Positions 45,354 to 54,008 of a stretch of 64,000 bases of DNA are shown here, piece after piece (within the stretch, counting starts at the first letter, position 1; each line of letters opens with the position of its first letter). The DNA is from Flavivirga aquimarina (GTDB lineage: Bacteria > Bacteroidota > Bacteroidia > Flavobacteriales > Flavobacteriaceae): positions 1 to 64,000 of the forward strand of contig NZ_JAUOEK010000055.1 of NCBI RefSeq assembly GCF_030540835.1, given 5' to 3'. The notes beneath the pieces were generated by a model, which worked only from the letters and a program-made list of their open reading frames with translations, did not search any database and was not told where the DNA came from. Position numbers and translations under genes: made by a program.

Positions 45354-47732
45354 TTAACGACGCTGTCCCGAAAACTCCATAGCCTCACCTTTACCAAAAC
45401 CATAGCTAATGCCAAAGGTTACAAAACGACCTCGTAGATTACTATCAAATAAATAAAAGTCATCTTGAAGTGTTTCACTTTCAAAAATTCGTGATGCAAA
45501 TACATCACGAACACTTACATTTAAGATCACTTTACCTTTTAATATTTTCTTTCTAACACCCATATCGGCATATAAAATATCAGCGACTTCCCCTTGTAAG
45601 GTTTTGTATTTAGAAAAGTAATCTCCCGAAATTTCTATTTCAAACTCTAAAGGAAGTTTGAATTTTGATGACATACTTGTAGACCATTTATTGCCTTTAA
45701 AATCAAAAGATTCAGATTCATAGATGCCTTTTCTATCAAAGAAGTTAAGGTTAAAATCACCATTTAAAGAAAACCAATTAGTAGGCGAGTATTTCCCATT
45801 AAGCTCTATTCCCGTTGTATTGCTGGTGCCTATATTTTCTGGTCGTGATATACTAACATTATCTATAAATATTGCTATACGTTCAATAACATCGGTAGTA
45901 TAACGATGGTACAAGCTTAAATTTAAAGAAGCCTTGCCTATTTTTTGAATGCTTGTAAATTCATACGAATCAGTATATTCTGGTTGTAAATCTGGATTAC
46001 CTGTCGAGATGCTAAAATTATTTCGAATATTAGAAAACGGATTTAAACTACGCAACCCCGGTCTGTTTATCCTTCTGGAATATCCTGCCTGTAAAGAAAA
46101 ATTCTCATTTATTTTGTATGATGTATGTAAGCTGGGAAACAAATTAGTGTAATCTTGGCTATTGGTTTCATTGGTATTTATTAATACCGTGTTTAAATCG
46201 GTATTTTCCATTCTTAGTCCTAATTTAACACCCCATGCATCACCCTCGTAAGCAGCAGTAGTATATAATGCAAAGACTTTTTGGTCTAAATCGAAAATAT
46301 TAGTTAAATCAACATCGTCTACCCAAATGCCATTTTCTAAGTTGCTAACGGCAAAATCATTCGAAACAATATTTATGGCATATTGTGAGCCGGTTTCAAT
46401 CGTATATTTTTCTAAAAAAGGGTGTGTATAGTCTAATTTAAAGATATAATCTTCAAGTTTGTAATCTGTTCGGGTTTCCTGCTGCAAATCCGTATCAGTT
46501 CCTGTTAGTATAGTATTTAAAAAATCTGAAGATTGATCTTTACGAAAAGAGCTTCCTAAAGCACTAAATAACAGGTCTTGATCTTTATGTCTTTTAAAGT
46601 CTTTTTTATACTGTAATTCGTATCTCAATTTCGGGTTAGTCGCTTCGGTAGTTTCTTCACGTATCCAGCTATCAGTTATTGCGTTAGTAGCATCTGTGGT
46701 ATTGTAATTGGTAGTAGAATATTGATCTTCAACTTCATAAGCGTAAGTTCCCGAAAGAGTAATCACGTTAGAATCGTTAATATGATAGTCGGTGCCAATT
46801 AAAATGGTTCCAAACTTTTCGTTAAAATCACTTTCACCGTTACTGCTTATTGTGATGTTGTTTACTAAATCGCTATTAATGGTTTCTGATTCTCTGGGAA
46901 ATAACCTTTTGCCAAAACCTAATTGACTAAATAAATTAAATTTTTCCGTTCGTTTGTTAAGGCTTAAACCAAAGCTATTACTAGCCGGAAAACCTGCATT
47001 AAGACTAGCAGCACCGTTTAGCCCTTTTTTTTCAGATTTTTTAATAACGATGTTAATAATTCCAGAAGTACCTTCGGCATCATACTTAGCAGAAGGATTG
47101 GTAATAACTTCTATTTTTTCAATCATATCTGCAGTAATGGTACCCAGTGCATTTCCATCGGCATTTGTTAAAACGGAAGGCTTGCCGTTAATTAAAACCT
47201 GTACGCCCTGGCTACCTCGTAAGCTAATTTCGCCTTCTATATTTACATTTACCGAGGGTACATTGTTTAGTACTTCCAGAGCACTAGCACCTGTTGAGCT
47301 TAAATCTGTACCAACATTAAAAATACGCTTGTCCAGCTTAAATTCTGTTTGCGATTTTTCTGCACGAACTACAACTTCATTTAAGGCTTGTTCATCTTCA
47401 GATAAAGAGATGACTCCCAGATTTATTTTATTATTGGAAATATTAAAATCTTTGAATGTTTGAGTTGCAAAACCTATAAAGCTTATCTCAATGTAAAAGT
47501 TAGTCGCTTTGGTATCCATTGTAAAAATACCGTCTGTATTAGTTACAGTACCTGTTATAGTTTTTTTGTTATTGTTACTTAGTATTGTTACAGTGGCATA
47601 CTCTATAGGTTGTTTACTATTGGTTTCTATAACCTTTCCTGTAATTTCTAATGTCGTGTTTTGAGCTGTTAAATGATTGCAAATCATTAAAAAACAGCAA
47701 TATAGTATAATATGTAAATGTTTGAAACTCAT
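45354..47732 (-). CDS. TonB-dependent-receptor-type outer-membrane protein
   Basis: The 792-residue protein has a signal peptide (about 1-23, ending LTAQ). A CarboxypepD_reg-like domain comes first (about 27-115: ITGKVIETNSKQPIEYATV, FIGFATQTF). Next is a plug domain (about 125-230: NVPSVNVNIEGEISLRGSQGVQVLINGKPS, then IEVITNPSAKYDAEGTSGIINIVIKK). The rest is the OMP_b-brl_3-type barrel, with INRPGLRSLNPFSNIRN near the typical position and a final amphipathic strand. This family may take up an unknown siderophore, peptide or glycan fragment. No SusD partner is adjacent. The minus-strand box TATCTTTG (47758-47765) lies 25 bp before the ATG. Confidence 0.92.
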   Translation of the reverse strand: MSFKHLHIILYCCFLMICNHLTAQNTTLEITGKVIETNSKQPIEYATVTILSNNNKKTITGTVTNTDGIFTMDTKATNFYIEISFIGFATQTFKDFNISNNKINLGVISLSEDEQALNEVVVRAEKSQTEFKLDKRIFNVGTDLSSTGASALEVLNNVPSVNVNIEGEISLRGSQGVQVLINGKPSVLTNADGNALGTITADMIEKIEVITNPSAKYDAEGTSGIINIVIKKSEKKGLNGAASLNAGFPASNSFGLSLNKRTEKFNLFSQLGFGKRLFPRESETINSDLVNNITISSNGESDFNEKFGTILIGTDYHINDSNVITLSGTYAYEVEDQYSTTNYNTTDATNAITDSWIREETTEATNPKLRYELQYKKDFKRHKDQDLLFSALGSSFRKDQSSDFLNTILTGTDTDLQQETRTDYKLEDYIFKLDYTHPFLEKYTIETGSQYAINIVSNDFAVSNLENGIWVDDVDLTNIFDLDQKVFALYTTAAYEGDAWGVKLGLRMENTDLNTVLINTNETNSQDYTNLFPSLHTSYKINENFSLQAGYSRRINRPGLRSLNPFSNIRNNFSISTGNPDLQPEYTDSYEFTSIQKIGKASLNLSLYHRYTTDVIERIAIFIDNVSISRPENIGTSNTTGIELNGKYSPTNWFSLNGDFNLNFFDRKGIYESESFDFKGNKWSTSMSSKFKLPLEFEIEISGDYFSKYKTLQGEVADILYADMGVRKKILKGKVILNVSVRDVFASRIFESETLQDDFYLFDSNLRGRFVTFGISYGFGKGEAMEFSGQRR

Positions 47733-47757
47733 AAATAATAATCACAAAAACAAATAA

Positions 47758-47765
47758 CAAAGATA
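47758..47765 (-). promoter_or_regulatory. -7 box for the TonB-type receptor
   Basis: TATCTTTG on the minus strand, 25 bp before the ATG, matches TAnnTTTG. Confidence 0.5.
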
Positions 47766-47879
47766 CTGGCAAGGCTGTTAAAAGTAAGATGTTTTAAATG
47801 TTAAAATTAACCCAAAATTTGAAAGCCGTTATCTAAAAATTTAAAAAGGAATCTATAGCAATGATAGATAAATAACTAT

Positions 47880-47887
47880 TACTTTTG
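47880..47887 (+). promoter_or_regulatory. -7 box for the MFS transporter
   Basis: TACTTTTG matches TAnnTTTG and ends 17 bp before the ATG at 47905. Confidence 0.45.
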
Positions 47888-47904
47888 ATGGTTTAAAATT
47901 GCAT

Positions 47905-49206
47905 ATGTCCAACCCCAACAAATTTTCATTTATAAACCCTAAAAAGTTTCCTTTTTTTTATGGATATGTTATTCTTTTTATTGGAAGCATTGGTGTTTTA
48001 GCAAGTGCTCCGGGACAAACCATAGGTATTTCTGTTTTCACAGACCCGGTAAAGGATGCCTTAGGACTTACCAGAAACCAATTTAGTAATGCCTACATGA
48101 TAGGAACGCTTTTAAGTGCACTACTAGTTGCAAAAGCTGGCGTTTGGTTTGATACTTATGGTGCCAGATATGTCGCTTTTTTTGCAGCATTGCTTTTAGG
48201 GCTATCAGTTTTAATATGTTCTGTTTCTGTTGAGATTAGTGAGTATATAAAATCACTTTTAAATTTTGATTCTTGGTTAATACCTTTTCTGTTAATAACC
48301 GTTTTGTTTTTCTTCGTAAGGTTTAGCGGACAGGGTGTTTTAACTATGGCCTCTAGGAATATGATTATGATTTGGTTTAAAAAAAATAGAGGTAAAATAA
48401 ATGCTATTAGTAGTATTACTGTGTCTCTTGGTTTTTCCAGTGCTCCGTTTTTTATAAACAAGCTTATAGACAATAATGGGTGGCAGGTGAGTTGGCAGAT
48501 TATTGCCATTTGTCTGTTTATTTTTAGTCTGCTTATTTTACAACTATATAGAAATAAACCGGAAAATTTTAATATGCTACCAGACGGTGATACTAAAGGA
48601 AGTGATGACGTTAAGGTAGAAAATGTAGAAACCGATTTTACTTTAAAAGAAGCTAAAAAAACCAGAGCGTTTTGGATGTTTGGTTTTGCATTGGCCTTTA
48701 GTAGTTTTTTCTCAACAGGTTTTACATTTCATGTGGTGTCTATTTTTACAAGTCATGATTACCCAAAAAACCAGGCAATAGCAATTTTTATCCCCATTTC
48801 AATTATAGCCATATCTGTATCTACTTTATGCAATATTTTGAGTGATTACGTTCAACACAAAGTCTATTTATACCTTATGTTGCTTAGTGGTGTTTTAGCA
48901 TCTTTAGGGCTTTTATTATTGTCTAATACCTTTGGGGTATATCTTATAATAATAGGGTTAGGGGCATATAGTGGCTTGTTTGCTGTTGTAAATGCAGTAA
49001 CATGGCCACGGTTTTATGGTAGAAAATATTTGGGGTCTATAACAGGGAAAATCATGAGTTTTTTAGTGGTAGCCAGTGCTATTGCCCCCAGTTTGTTTAG
49101 TTATTCTTTTACAAGTTTAGGGTCTTATATTTATATAAGTTATATCGCATTAGCATTTTTATTGTTTTTAATTATTGGCTCTGTTAGGGTTAAAAACCCT
49201 CAATAA
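47905..49206 (+). CDS. Major-facilitator-superfamily transporter
   Basis: The 433-residue membrane protein has about twelve transmembrane segments in two six-helix halves with a charged central loop (about residues 220-250: DGDTKGSDDVKVENVETD). It begins with FFYGYVILFIGSIGVLASAPGQTIGISVF, typical of the oxalate/formate-antiporter-like (OFA) branch of MFS. The substrate is unknown, probably a small carboxylate. The ATG at 47905 (MSNPNKF) is chosen over a TTG two codons upstream. It is divergent from the TonB-type receptor and has its own -7 box. Confidence 0.9.
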   Translation: MSNPNKFSFINPKKFPFFYGYVILFIGSIGVLASAPGQTIGISVFTDPVKDALGLTRNQFSNAYMIGTLLSALLVAKAGVWFDTYGARYVAFFAALLLGLSVLICSVSVEISEYIKSLLNFDSWLIPFLLITVLFFFVRFSGQGVLTMASRNMIMIWFKKNRGKINAISSITVSLGFSSAPFFINKLIDNNGWQVSWQIIAICLFIFSLLILQLYRNKPENFNMLPDGDTKGSDDVKVENVETDFTLKEAKKTRAFWMFGFALAFSSFFSTGFTFHVVSIFTSHDYPKNQAIAIFIPISIIAISVSTLCNILSDYVQHKVYLYLMLLSGVLASLGLLLLSNTFGVYLIIIGLGAYSGLFAVVNAVTWPRFYGRKYLGSITGKIMSFLVVASAIAPSLFSYSFTSLGSYIYISYIALAFLLFLIIGSVRVKNPQ

Positions 49207-49330
49207 TTAGTAGGATAAATTTATTTTATATATGCTAACATATAAATGAAAAAAACCCCATTTTGCTTTAGAAATTCAACCATAATTTTATAAGTTTGCC
49301 CTTACAAGATTAAATGCCTCAAAAAATTAA

Positions 49331-50485
49331 ATGAAAAAGATTATTAAATTACAAAGTATAGGAATCATATTATTTTCTATGCTTTTTACGATGAGTTGTT
49401 CTGATGATAATAATAGCCCATCAACCTCAGTTCTTAATATAGAAGAAGCTAAACTTTTAGATTTTCCATTATTTGCAATAGAACCTACAGGAATAGAAAT
49501 TGTACAACCTGAGATTGTAGATAATAAAGAAGTCACTTATGGAGAGATAAAAATTACGCTGCCAAGCACCATAACGTCTTTAGAGAATATAAGTGCATCT
49601 ATTACCTCAAAAGAACTTAATTTAAGTAAGTTTAGTATTTCGCCCAGTAATAGTGTAAACTTATCTTTTGAAGATGGTAAAGTACATGTATTTACTATTA
49701 GTGCAGCTACAGGAGATCAAGAAGCATTATTGCATTACAATGTTAGTATTATTAAGGAAGTAGCACCTGTTCCTGAGACTTTAAAAATAACAGGATTTAC
49801 ATTCGAAAAAAGCAAAAACCCAAGCCTGCCCAACGATATTACAATTACAAAAACAGTTGAGGATGACGGTGGGATAGATAAAATATACCTTTTTGTGCCT
49901 TTAGGAACCGATTTTACAGATTTAGTACCAACCATTGCTTATGATGGCACAACGCTGTATTATACTCAAGAAAACAACTTAAATACTAATGTTGAATTCC
50001 CTACTGTAGATACCAGTTTTGATTTAAAATACCCAAAGCCTTTATACTTAACAGTTAAAGACAGGAATGGTGATAATGTTAGAACAACCAATGTAATTGT
50101 TGATGTTGTAAATCCTGTAAGAATAGAAACGGTATCTGTTACATCTCCAGATGCAACAGAAGGAACATCAGAATATTTTCCTGGTGTAACGAAATGGGTC
50201 AATCAGGGAAACCATAAAATTAATTTTCAAAAGGCCACAATTTATAAAGATATAAGTCCGGTTATTACACCAACAACGAATGTAATTACTGTAGATAGAG
50301 CATTGCCTAGTGGTGGGTTAATACCTGGAGAAAGTGCCAATGTAAATGTAAGGGTATCTCAATATTTTCCAGAAGGAACTTATAAAACAACAGCTGTTTT
50401 TTATACCAGAATATATCATGATTTTGATAGTGATGATTTGTTTGAACCAGTAGAAGTAACAGTAACTGCAAATATTATTAAATAA
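49331..50485 (+). CDS. Lipoprotein with DUF5018-like beta-sandwich domains
   Basis: The 384-residue precursor has a lipoprotein signal (Cys23 in FTMSCSDDN). At least three beta-sandwich segments follow (about 35-150, 150-255 and 255-384). ITSFTLE-type openings such as KITGFTFEKSKNPSLP and the closing YNVSI/VTVTANI strands resemble the DUF5018/SusE-like repeats in Bacteroidota lipoproteins. No catalytic motif is seen. It is probably displayed on the cell surface (Ser-Asp-Asp-Asn right after the Cys fits a surface-export signal). It follows the MFS gene by 124 bp and ends before a repeat-rich gap. Confidence 0.65.
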   Translation: MKKIIKLQSIGIILFSMLFTMSCSDDNNSPSTSVLNIEEAKLLDFPLFAIEPTGIEIVQPEIVDNKEVTYGEIKITLPSTITSLENISASITSKELNLSKFSISPSNSVNLSFEDGKVHVFTISAATGDQEALLHYNVSIIKEVAPVPETLKITGFTFEKSKNPSLPNDITITKTVEDDGGIDKIYLFVPLGTDFTDLVPTIAYDGTTLYYTQENNLNTNVEFPTVDTSFDLKYPKPLYLTVKDRNGDNVRTTNVIVDVVNPVRIETVSVTSPDATEGTSEYFPGVTKWVNQGNHKINFQKATIYKDISPVITPTTNVITVDRALPSGGLIPGESANVNVRVSQYFPEGTYKTTAVFYTRIYHDFDSDDLFEPVEVTVTANIIK

Positions 50486-50819
50486 TATTGCGAACTGCTT
50501 GTTGGTGATTTGTTATACTTAAAAATAATACTATATAAAAGGTAGACACTAATTTCACGAATTTTTCTGCCTACCGGCAGATTTCTAACCTGTATAGGTA
50601 TTATGATAGACTGAAAGTCTGATTCGTGTTTATGCTAGGCATAGAGATTTCAAATACATTGAGGTTCTATTCGTGTAGATTTGTGCAATTCGTGGCTTAA
50701 TTATCGTTTAATGCTCAGAGTTTAGTTTGCAGTCATAATACTTAAAAAAGATCTGGGTACACCGTAGCAGCTGACAAGCAGGAATAATTGTTTTTAAGAA
50801 ATTATTTATTAGAAAAAAA
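50486..50819. other. Intergenic region (334 bp) with hairpin array
   Basis: Contains the array at 50566-50643 and the phrases TTCACGAATTTT (before it) and ATTCGTGTAGATTTGTGCAATTCGTGG (split over 50669-50697). No gene, and no obvious terminator for the lipoprotein. Confidence 0.5.
50566..50643. repeat. Intergenic hairpin array, copy 2
   Basis: Short inverted repeats follow one another: TCTGCC/GGCAGA (50566-50581), ACCT/AGGT (50588-50599), AGACT-GAA-AGTCT (50608-50620) and TATGC-TAG-GCATA (50631-50643), with CACGAAT/ATTCGTG around them. The first and third are reverse-complement relatives of the hairpins at 42-57 and 101-117, so the two loci belong to one family. Confidence 0.7.
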
Positions 50820-51890
50820 TCACATTTTTAATAAATAATCGGCAGCAGCAAAAGGAGTGGTTTGATTGGTTTCTATAAGTTGCAATTGATTTTCCAGTTC
50901 TTTTTTGATTTTTGGTGTATTAAAAAAATCTGACTTTAACTGTTCTTCAATAGTTTGAATGAGCCAAAATTTATTTTGCTCATTTCGCTTCTCGTAAAAG
51001 TAATTGTTTTTAGAAGTAATGGCTACGTAATCTAAGATCAATTCCCAGATAGCATCAATACCCTCATTTTTAAGGGCGCTACAAATGCTTACTTTAGGTT
51101 GCCAGTTAGATGATCTACCAGGGTAGAGGTGAAGTGCTCTGTTAAATTCTACTTTTGCAAGTTTGGCAGATTTCAAGTTATCACCATCGGCTTTATTAAT
51201 GGCAATGGTGTCTGCCATTTCTATAATACCCCGTTTTATCCCTTGCAATTCGTCGCCAGCACCGGCTAATTTTAATAATAAAAAGAAATCGACCATGCTA
51301 TGTACGGTGGTTTCACTTTGTCCAACGCCCACAGTTTCAATAATAATAACATCAAAACCAGCAGCTTCACATAAAATAATAGTTTCCCTGGTTTTTCTTG
51401 CAACACCTCCTAAAGAATCTCCAGAAGCAGATGGACGTATATATGCGTTATCATCTTTTACTAAATCTTCCATTCTGGTTTTATCACCTAAAATACTACC
51501 TTTTGTAAGTGTACTACTTGGATCTATAGCCAGAACAGCAATGCGTTTTCCTTTAGCTGTAAGATGTTTACCAAAGGTTTCAATAAACGTACTTTTTCCA
51601 ACTCCAGGAACCCCAGTAATACCAATACGAATCGATTTATTAGCATGCGGTAAGCATGCTTTTATTATGGTATTTGCCTTTTTTAAATGTGCTGGATTTT
51701 TACTTTCAACTAAAGTGATAGCTCTGCTTAAAGCCGTTATGTCTTTATTTAAAATAGATGCTACTAAGCTATCTGTATTAATTTCAGATCGACGTTTTTC
51801 TTTAATAGATTTAATGGTAGATTGATTGGTGATTTCAGAAATTGAAACACCTTTTTTTTCTTTAAGTGCAGATTTTTTATTTTTTGTCAT
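50820..51890 (-). CDS. meaB: MeaB/ArgK-family P-loop GTPase
   Basis: The 356-residue G3E-family GTPase is a chaperone of adenosylcobalamin-dependent methylmalonyl-CoA mutase. The Walker A motif GITGVPGVGKST lies at 90-101, and LAIDPSSTLTKGSILGDKTRM and the later INKAD follow. VIIETVGVGQSE is the switch region, and the C-terminus is a helical dimerisation arm. I use the ATG at 51890; the frame also opens at a TTG ten codons earlier, in a stretch that contains the inverted repeat CCCGCTTTTCGGG. The mutase genes are not in the window, so the partner must lie elsewhere. Confidence 0.94.
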   Translation of the reverse strand: MTKNKKSALKEKKGVSISEITNQSTIKSIKEKRRSEINTDSLVASILNKDITALSRAITLVESKNPAHLKKANTIIKACLPHANKSIRIGITGVPGVGKSTFIETFGKHLTAKGKRIAVLAIDPSSTLTKGSILGDKTRMEDLVKDDNAYIRPSASGDSLGGVARKTRETIILCEAAGFDVIIIETVGVGQSETTVHSMVDFFLLLKLAGAGDELQGIKRGIIEMADTIAINKADGDNLKSAKLAKVEFNRALHLYPGRSSNWQPKVSICSALKNEGIDAIWELILDYVAITSKNNYFYEKRNEQNKFWLIQTIEEQLKSDFFNTPKIKKELENQLQLIETNQTTPFAAADYLLKM

Positions 51891-51961
51891 AGCTAGTCCC
51901 GCTTTTCGGGAAATAAACAAATGTTTGTCTAATTTACTATTTTATTTGAGAAAATAGATTA

Positions 51962-51996
51962 CTGCAACTTAACACCGAACGCTGAATACTGAGAAC
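51962..51996 (+). repeat. GAACACTG-family repeat, degenerate copy
   Basis: CTTAACACCGAACGCTGAATACTG resembles the repeats at 3186-3218 and 3762-3794. It directly abuts the stop codon (51997-51999) of the DUF2911 gene. Confidence 0.6.
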
Positions 51997-52551
51997 TTAC
52001 TTAAGCGGCACAGCAATTTTTACATCGTCCCAAGCCATGGTTAAAAACAAGTTATCGGTAGAATTATCGAAAGCAATAGTAAATTGTTCTACAGCTGATG
52101 GTAATTTTTGTACAGGAACCTCAATATTTAAAACATCATAGTTAGGATCCCACATAGGTTCCATATCAGAATTCACACCCCAAGGATATTGCTTGGAGTT
52201 AAAAAGAATGGTCCAAGTTGTATCTTTAGGTACAGTCCAAAGCGTGTATTTGCCCATAGGAAGTGGCATGCCTTGTACGTCGAGAGCTTGATTGGTTTCA
52301 AACGTGGTAGCCTCATTAGCACCTGTACGCCATACTTTATTAAAAGGAACTAAAGCCCCAAAAATCGCCCTGTCTTTTTTATAAGGCCTATTATAAAACA
52401 CTTCAAGCTTTAAATCATTAAGCTTAAACTCTACTGTATCTTTAGGACTTAAGCGTTGTGAAAAAATATTTTCAACAAAAAACGAATATAAAAATAGCCC
52501 TAATGCTATGATAGATAATAGAAATAATATGCGTTTTAAAAAAGTGTTCAT
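51997..52551 (-). CDS. DUF2911 family envelope protein
   Basis: The 184-residue protein has one N-terminal membrane segment (about 7-26) that anchors it or acts as an uncleaved signal. The DUF2911 core follows: LEVFYNRPYKKDR, IFGALVPFNKVWRTGANEATTFET, MPLPMGKYTLWTVP and TWTILFNSKQYPWG. The family is common in Bacteroidota and has no known activity; the fold is a beta-sandwich. It precedes meaB in the same direction, but a dispersed repeat and 106 bp separate them, so co-transcription is uncertain. It is divergent from the ECF operon. Confidence 0.86.
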   Translation of the reverse strand: MNTFLKRILFLLSIIALGLFLYSFFVENIFSQRLSPKDTVEFKLNDLKLEVFYNRPYKKDRAIFGALVPFNKVWRTGANEATTFETNQALDVQGMPLPMGKYTLWTVPKDTTWTILFNSKQYPWGVNSDMEPMWDPNYDVLNIEVPVQKLPSAVEQFTIAFDNSTDNLFLTMAWDDVKIAVPLK

Positions 52552-52887
52552 ATAAGGAATATTAAGAGGTCATAAATATACTTCAAAAAGTAATAATTAC
52601 TAATAAAGTAAACGCAGATTTTTTAAGTTTTCTTATGCGAACTCATTTAAATTTTTTTGATTGAAGCGAAAAATAGATGTTTTATTTCAAGATGATAGCT
52701 TTTTTGCACTACATAGCATTGTTACGTAGTAAGAAAAAGATAAAATATTGGAATAAAAAAACATTTTGCAGCCAATTGAAAAACTATAAATGAGTTCGTA
52801 TCTTAAAAAAAAATATTTTTTTTGTCACACTGTATTTTTTTTACCGTCTTTAAAACGGACTAACTAAGAACCAAAAGTAGGATAAGC
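52552..52887. other. Divergent intergenic region (336 bp) with ECF-type promoter
   Basis: AT-rich gap between the DUF2911 gene and the ECF sigma operon. The last 70 bp hold a possible ECF promoter (52823-52850). No RNA or gene seen. Confidence 0.45.
52823..52850 (+). promoter_or_regulatory. Candidate ECF-sigma promoter, possibly autoregulatory
   Basis: TGTCACA (52823-52829), 15 bp, then CGTCTT (52845-52850) resemble the -35/-10 layout of ECF promoters (AC-rich -35, CGTC -10), 37 bp before the ECF gene's ATG. Recognition by this very sigma factor is inference. CCGT...ACGG around it makes a small inverted repeat. Confidence 0.4.
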
Positions 52888-53439
52888 ATGTTTCAGGTTG
52901 ACATTATTGAACAATGTAAACAAAACAATCGCAAAGCACAATTACAGTTATACAACCAGTACTGTGATGGGATGTATATTGTTGCTAAACGATTTTTAAA
53001 AGATACTGCTGAGGCCGAAGATGTTGTACAAGAAGCTTTTATTAAAGCTTTTTCTAAATTACATCAATATAAAGCTGAAGTTACCTTTGGAGCTTGGTTA
53101 AAACGTATTGTTATTAATAAAAGTATCGACTTCTTAAAATCTAAAAAGCAACAACTTATTGCATTAGATGAGGTGCACCTAAAAGTGATCGATACAACAC
53201 TTGATGACAAATGGTTAGTAGACGACGCAATGACATTAAATGATGTAAAAATTGCCATTAATAAATTACCGGATAAATATCAATATGTAGTGATGCTGTA
53301 TTTAATTGAAGGATATGACCATCAGGAAATTTCTGAGATTTTAAGTATTTCTGAAGTCGCTTCGCGCGCTCAATTATCTAGAGGTAAAGCAAAATTACAA
53401 GAACTGTTAAAACTTAAAAAACATGGCACGAGATATTAG
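52888..53439 (+). CDS. ECF RNA polymerase sigma factor
   Basis: The 183-residue sigma factor contains sigma-2 (about 20-85: LYNQYCDGMYIVAKRFLKD, EAEDVVQEAFIKAF, FGAWLKRIVINKSIDFLK) and sigma-4 (about 122-175: INKLPDKYQYVVMLYLIEGYDHQEISEIL, then ASRAQLSRGKAKLQELL). No Cys-rich extension is present, unlike the one at 29548. It overlaps the next gene by 17 nt, the usual arrangement with its anti-sigma factor. It probably controls this operon and envelope-stress genes, but the target set is unknown. Confidence 0.93.
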   Translation: MFQVDIIEQCKQNNRKAQLQLYNQYCDGMYIVAKRFLKDTAEAEDVVQEAFIKAFSKLHQYKAEVTFGAWLKRIVINKSIDFLKSKKQQLIALDEVHLKVIDTTLDDKWLVDDAMTLNDVKIAINKLPDKYQYVVMLYLIEGYDHQEISEILSISEVASRAQLSRGKAKLQELLKLKKHGTRY

Positions 53440-53998
53440 AGAGTTATTTAAAGATGATAAAATGTCGCATGAAACAATGCCTAAAAATCATCAAGAGCGG
53501 TTTCTTAAAAAATTAGATAAAGCTATGCCGTTGGCAACCAAACCTAAATTTAATAAGATACGTATAGCAGCAAGTGTTGTACTGTTTATAGGTTTAAGCT
53601 TTGGTGCTTTCAAGTATTTTCAACCAAAAGTTAATAAACCAACAGAGGTAGTGACGACTAAAACTGTTGAAACAAAAACTTTGGGAGATGTTTCTCCTGG
53701 ACTTAAAAAAGTGGAAGATTATTATTTGGCGAGTATTAATTTAGAGTTATCTAAAATGAAATATACGCCCGAAACCAAAGATCTTTTTGATGGGTATTTA
53801 TTGCAATTGGATGAGCTTGATAAAGAATACCAAAGGCTTTCTGTAGAATTAACAGAATCTGGACCTAGTGAGTTAACGGTAAATGCATTAATTGACAATT
53901 TAAAGTTTCGTTTAAATCTTTTGTATCGTTTAAGAGCGCAGTTAAAGGAGTTAAATACTTCGGATACTAGTGGTGAAGACGTAGAACAATCAATCTAA
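53423..53998 (+). CDS. Membrane-anchored anti-sigma-like protein
   Basis: The 191-residue protein has a cytoplasmic N-terminus of about 46 residues (helical, with PKNHQERFLKKLDKAMP), a single membrane helix (about 46-63, IRIAASVVLFIGLSFGAFKYF), and a periplasmic helical domain of about 125 residues with many Leu/Glu heptads. Size, topology and a 17-nt overlap with the ECF gene all fit an anti-sigma factor, though no HxxxCxxC ZAS motif is present and the family cannot be confirmed. The helical periplasmic part may bind the next gene's product. Confidence 0.7.
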   Translation: MARDIRELFKDDKMSHETMPKNHQERFLKKLDKAMPLATKPKFNKIRIAASVVLFIGLSFGAFKYFQPKVNKPTEVVTTKTVETKTLGDVSPGLKKVEDYYLASINLELSKMKYTPETKDLFDGYLLQLDELDKEYQRLSVELTESGPSELTVNALIDNLKFRLNLLYRLRAQLKELNTSDTSGEDVEQSI

Positions 53999-54008
53999 AA
54001 ATCAAAAA

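Noticed and set aside
46954-47463. 169-residue frame opposite the plug of the TonB-type receptor
   Set aside because: Antisense shadow of a conserved gene with no independent support.
51163-51825. 220-residue frame opposite meaB
   Set aside because: Antisense of the P-loop GTPase coding sequence, with no recognisable domain.
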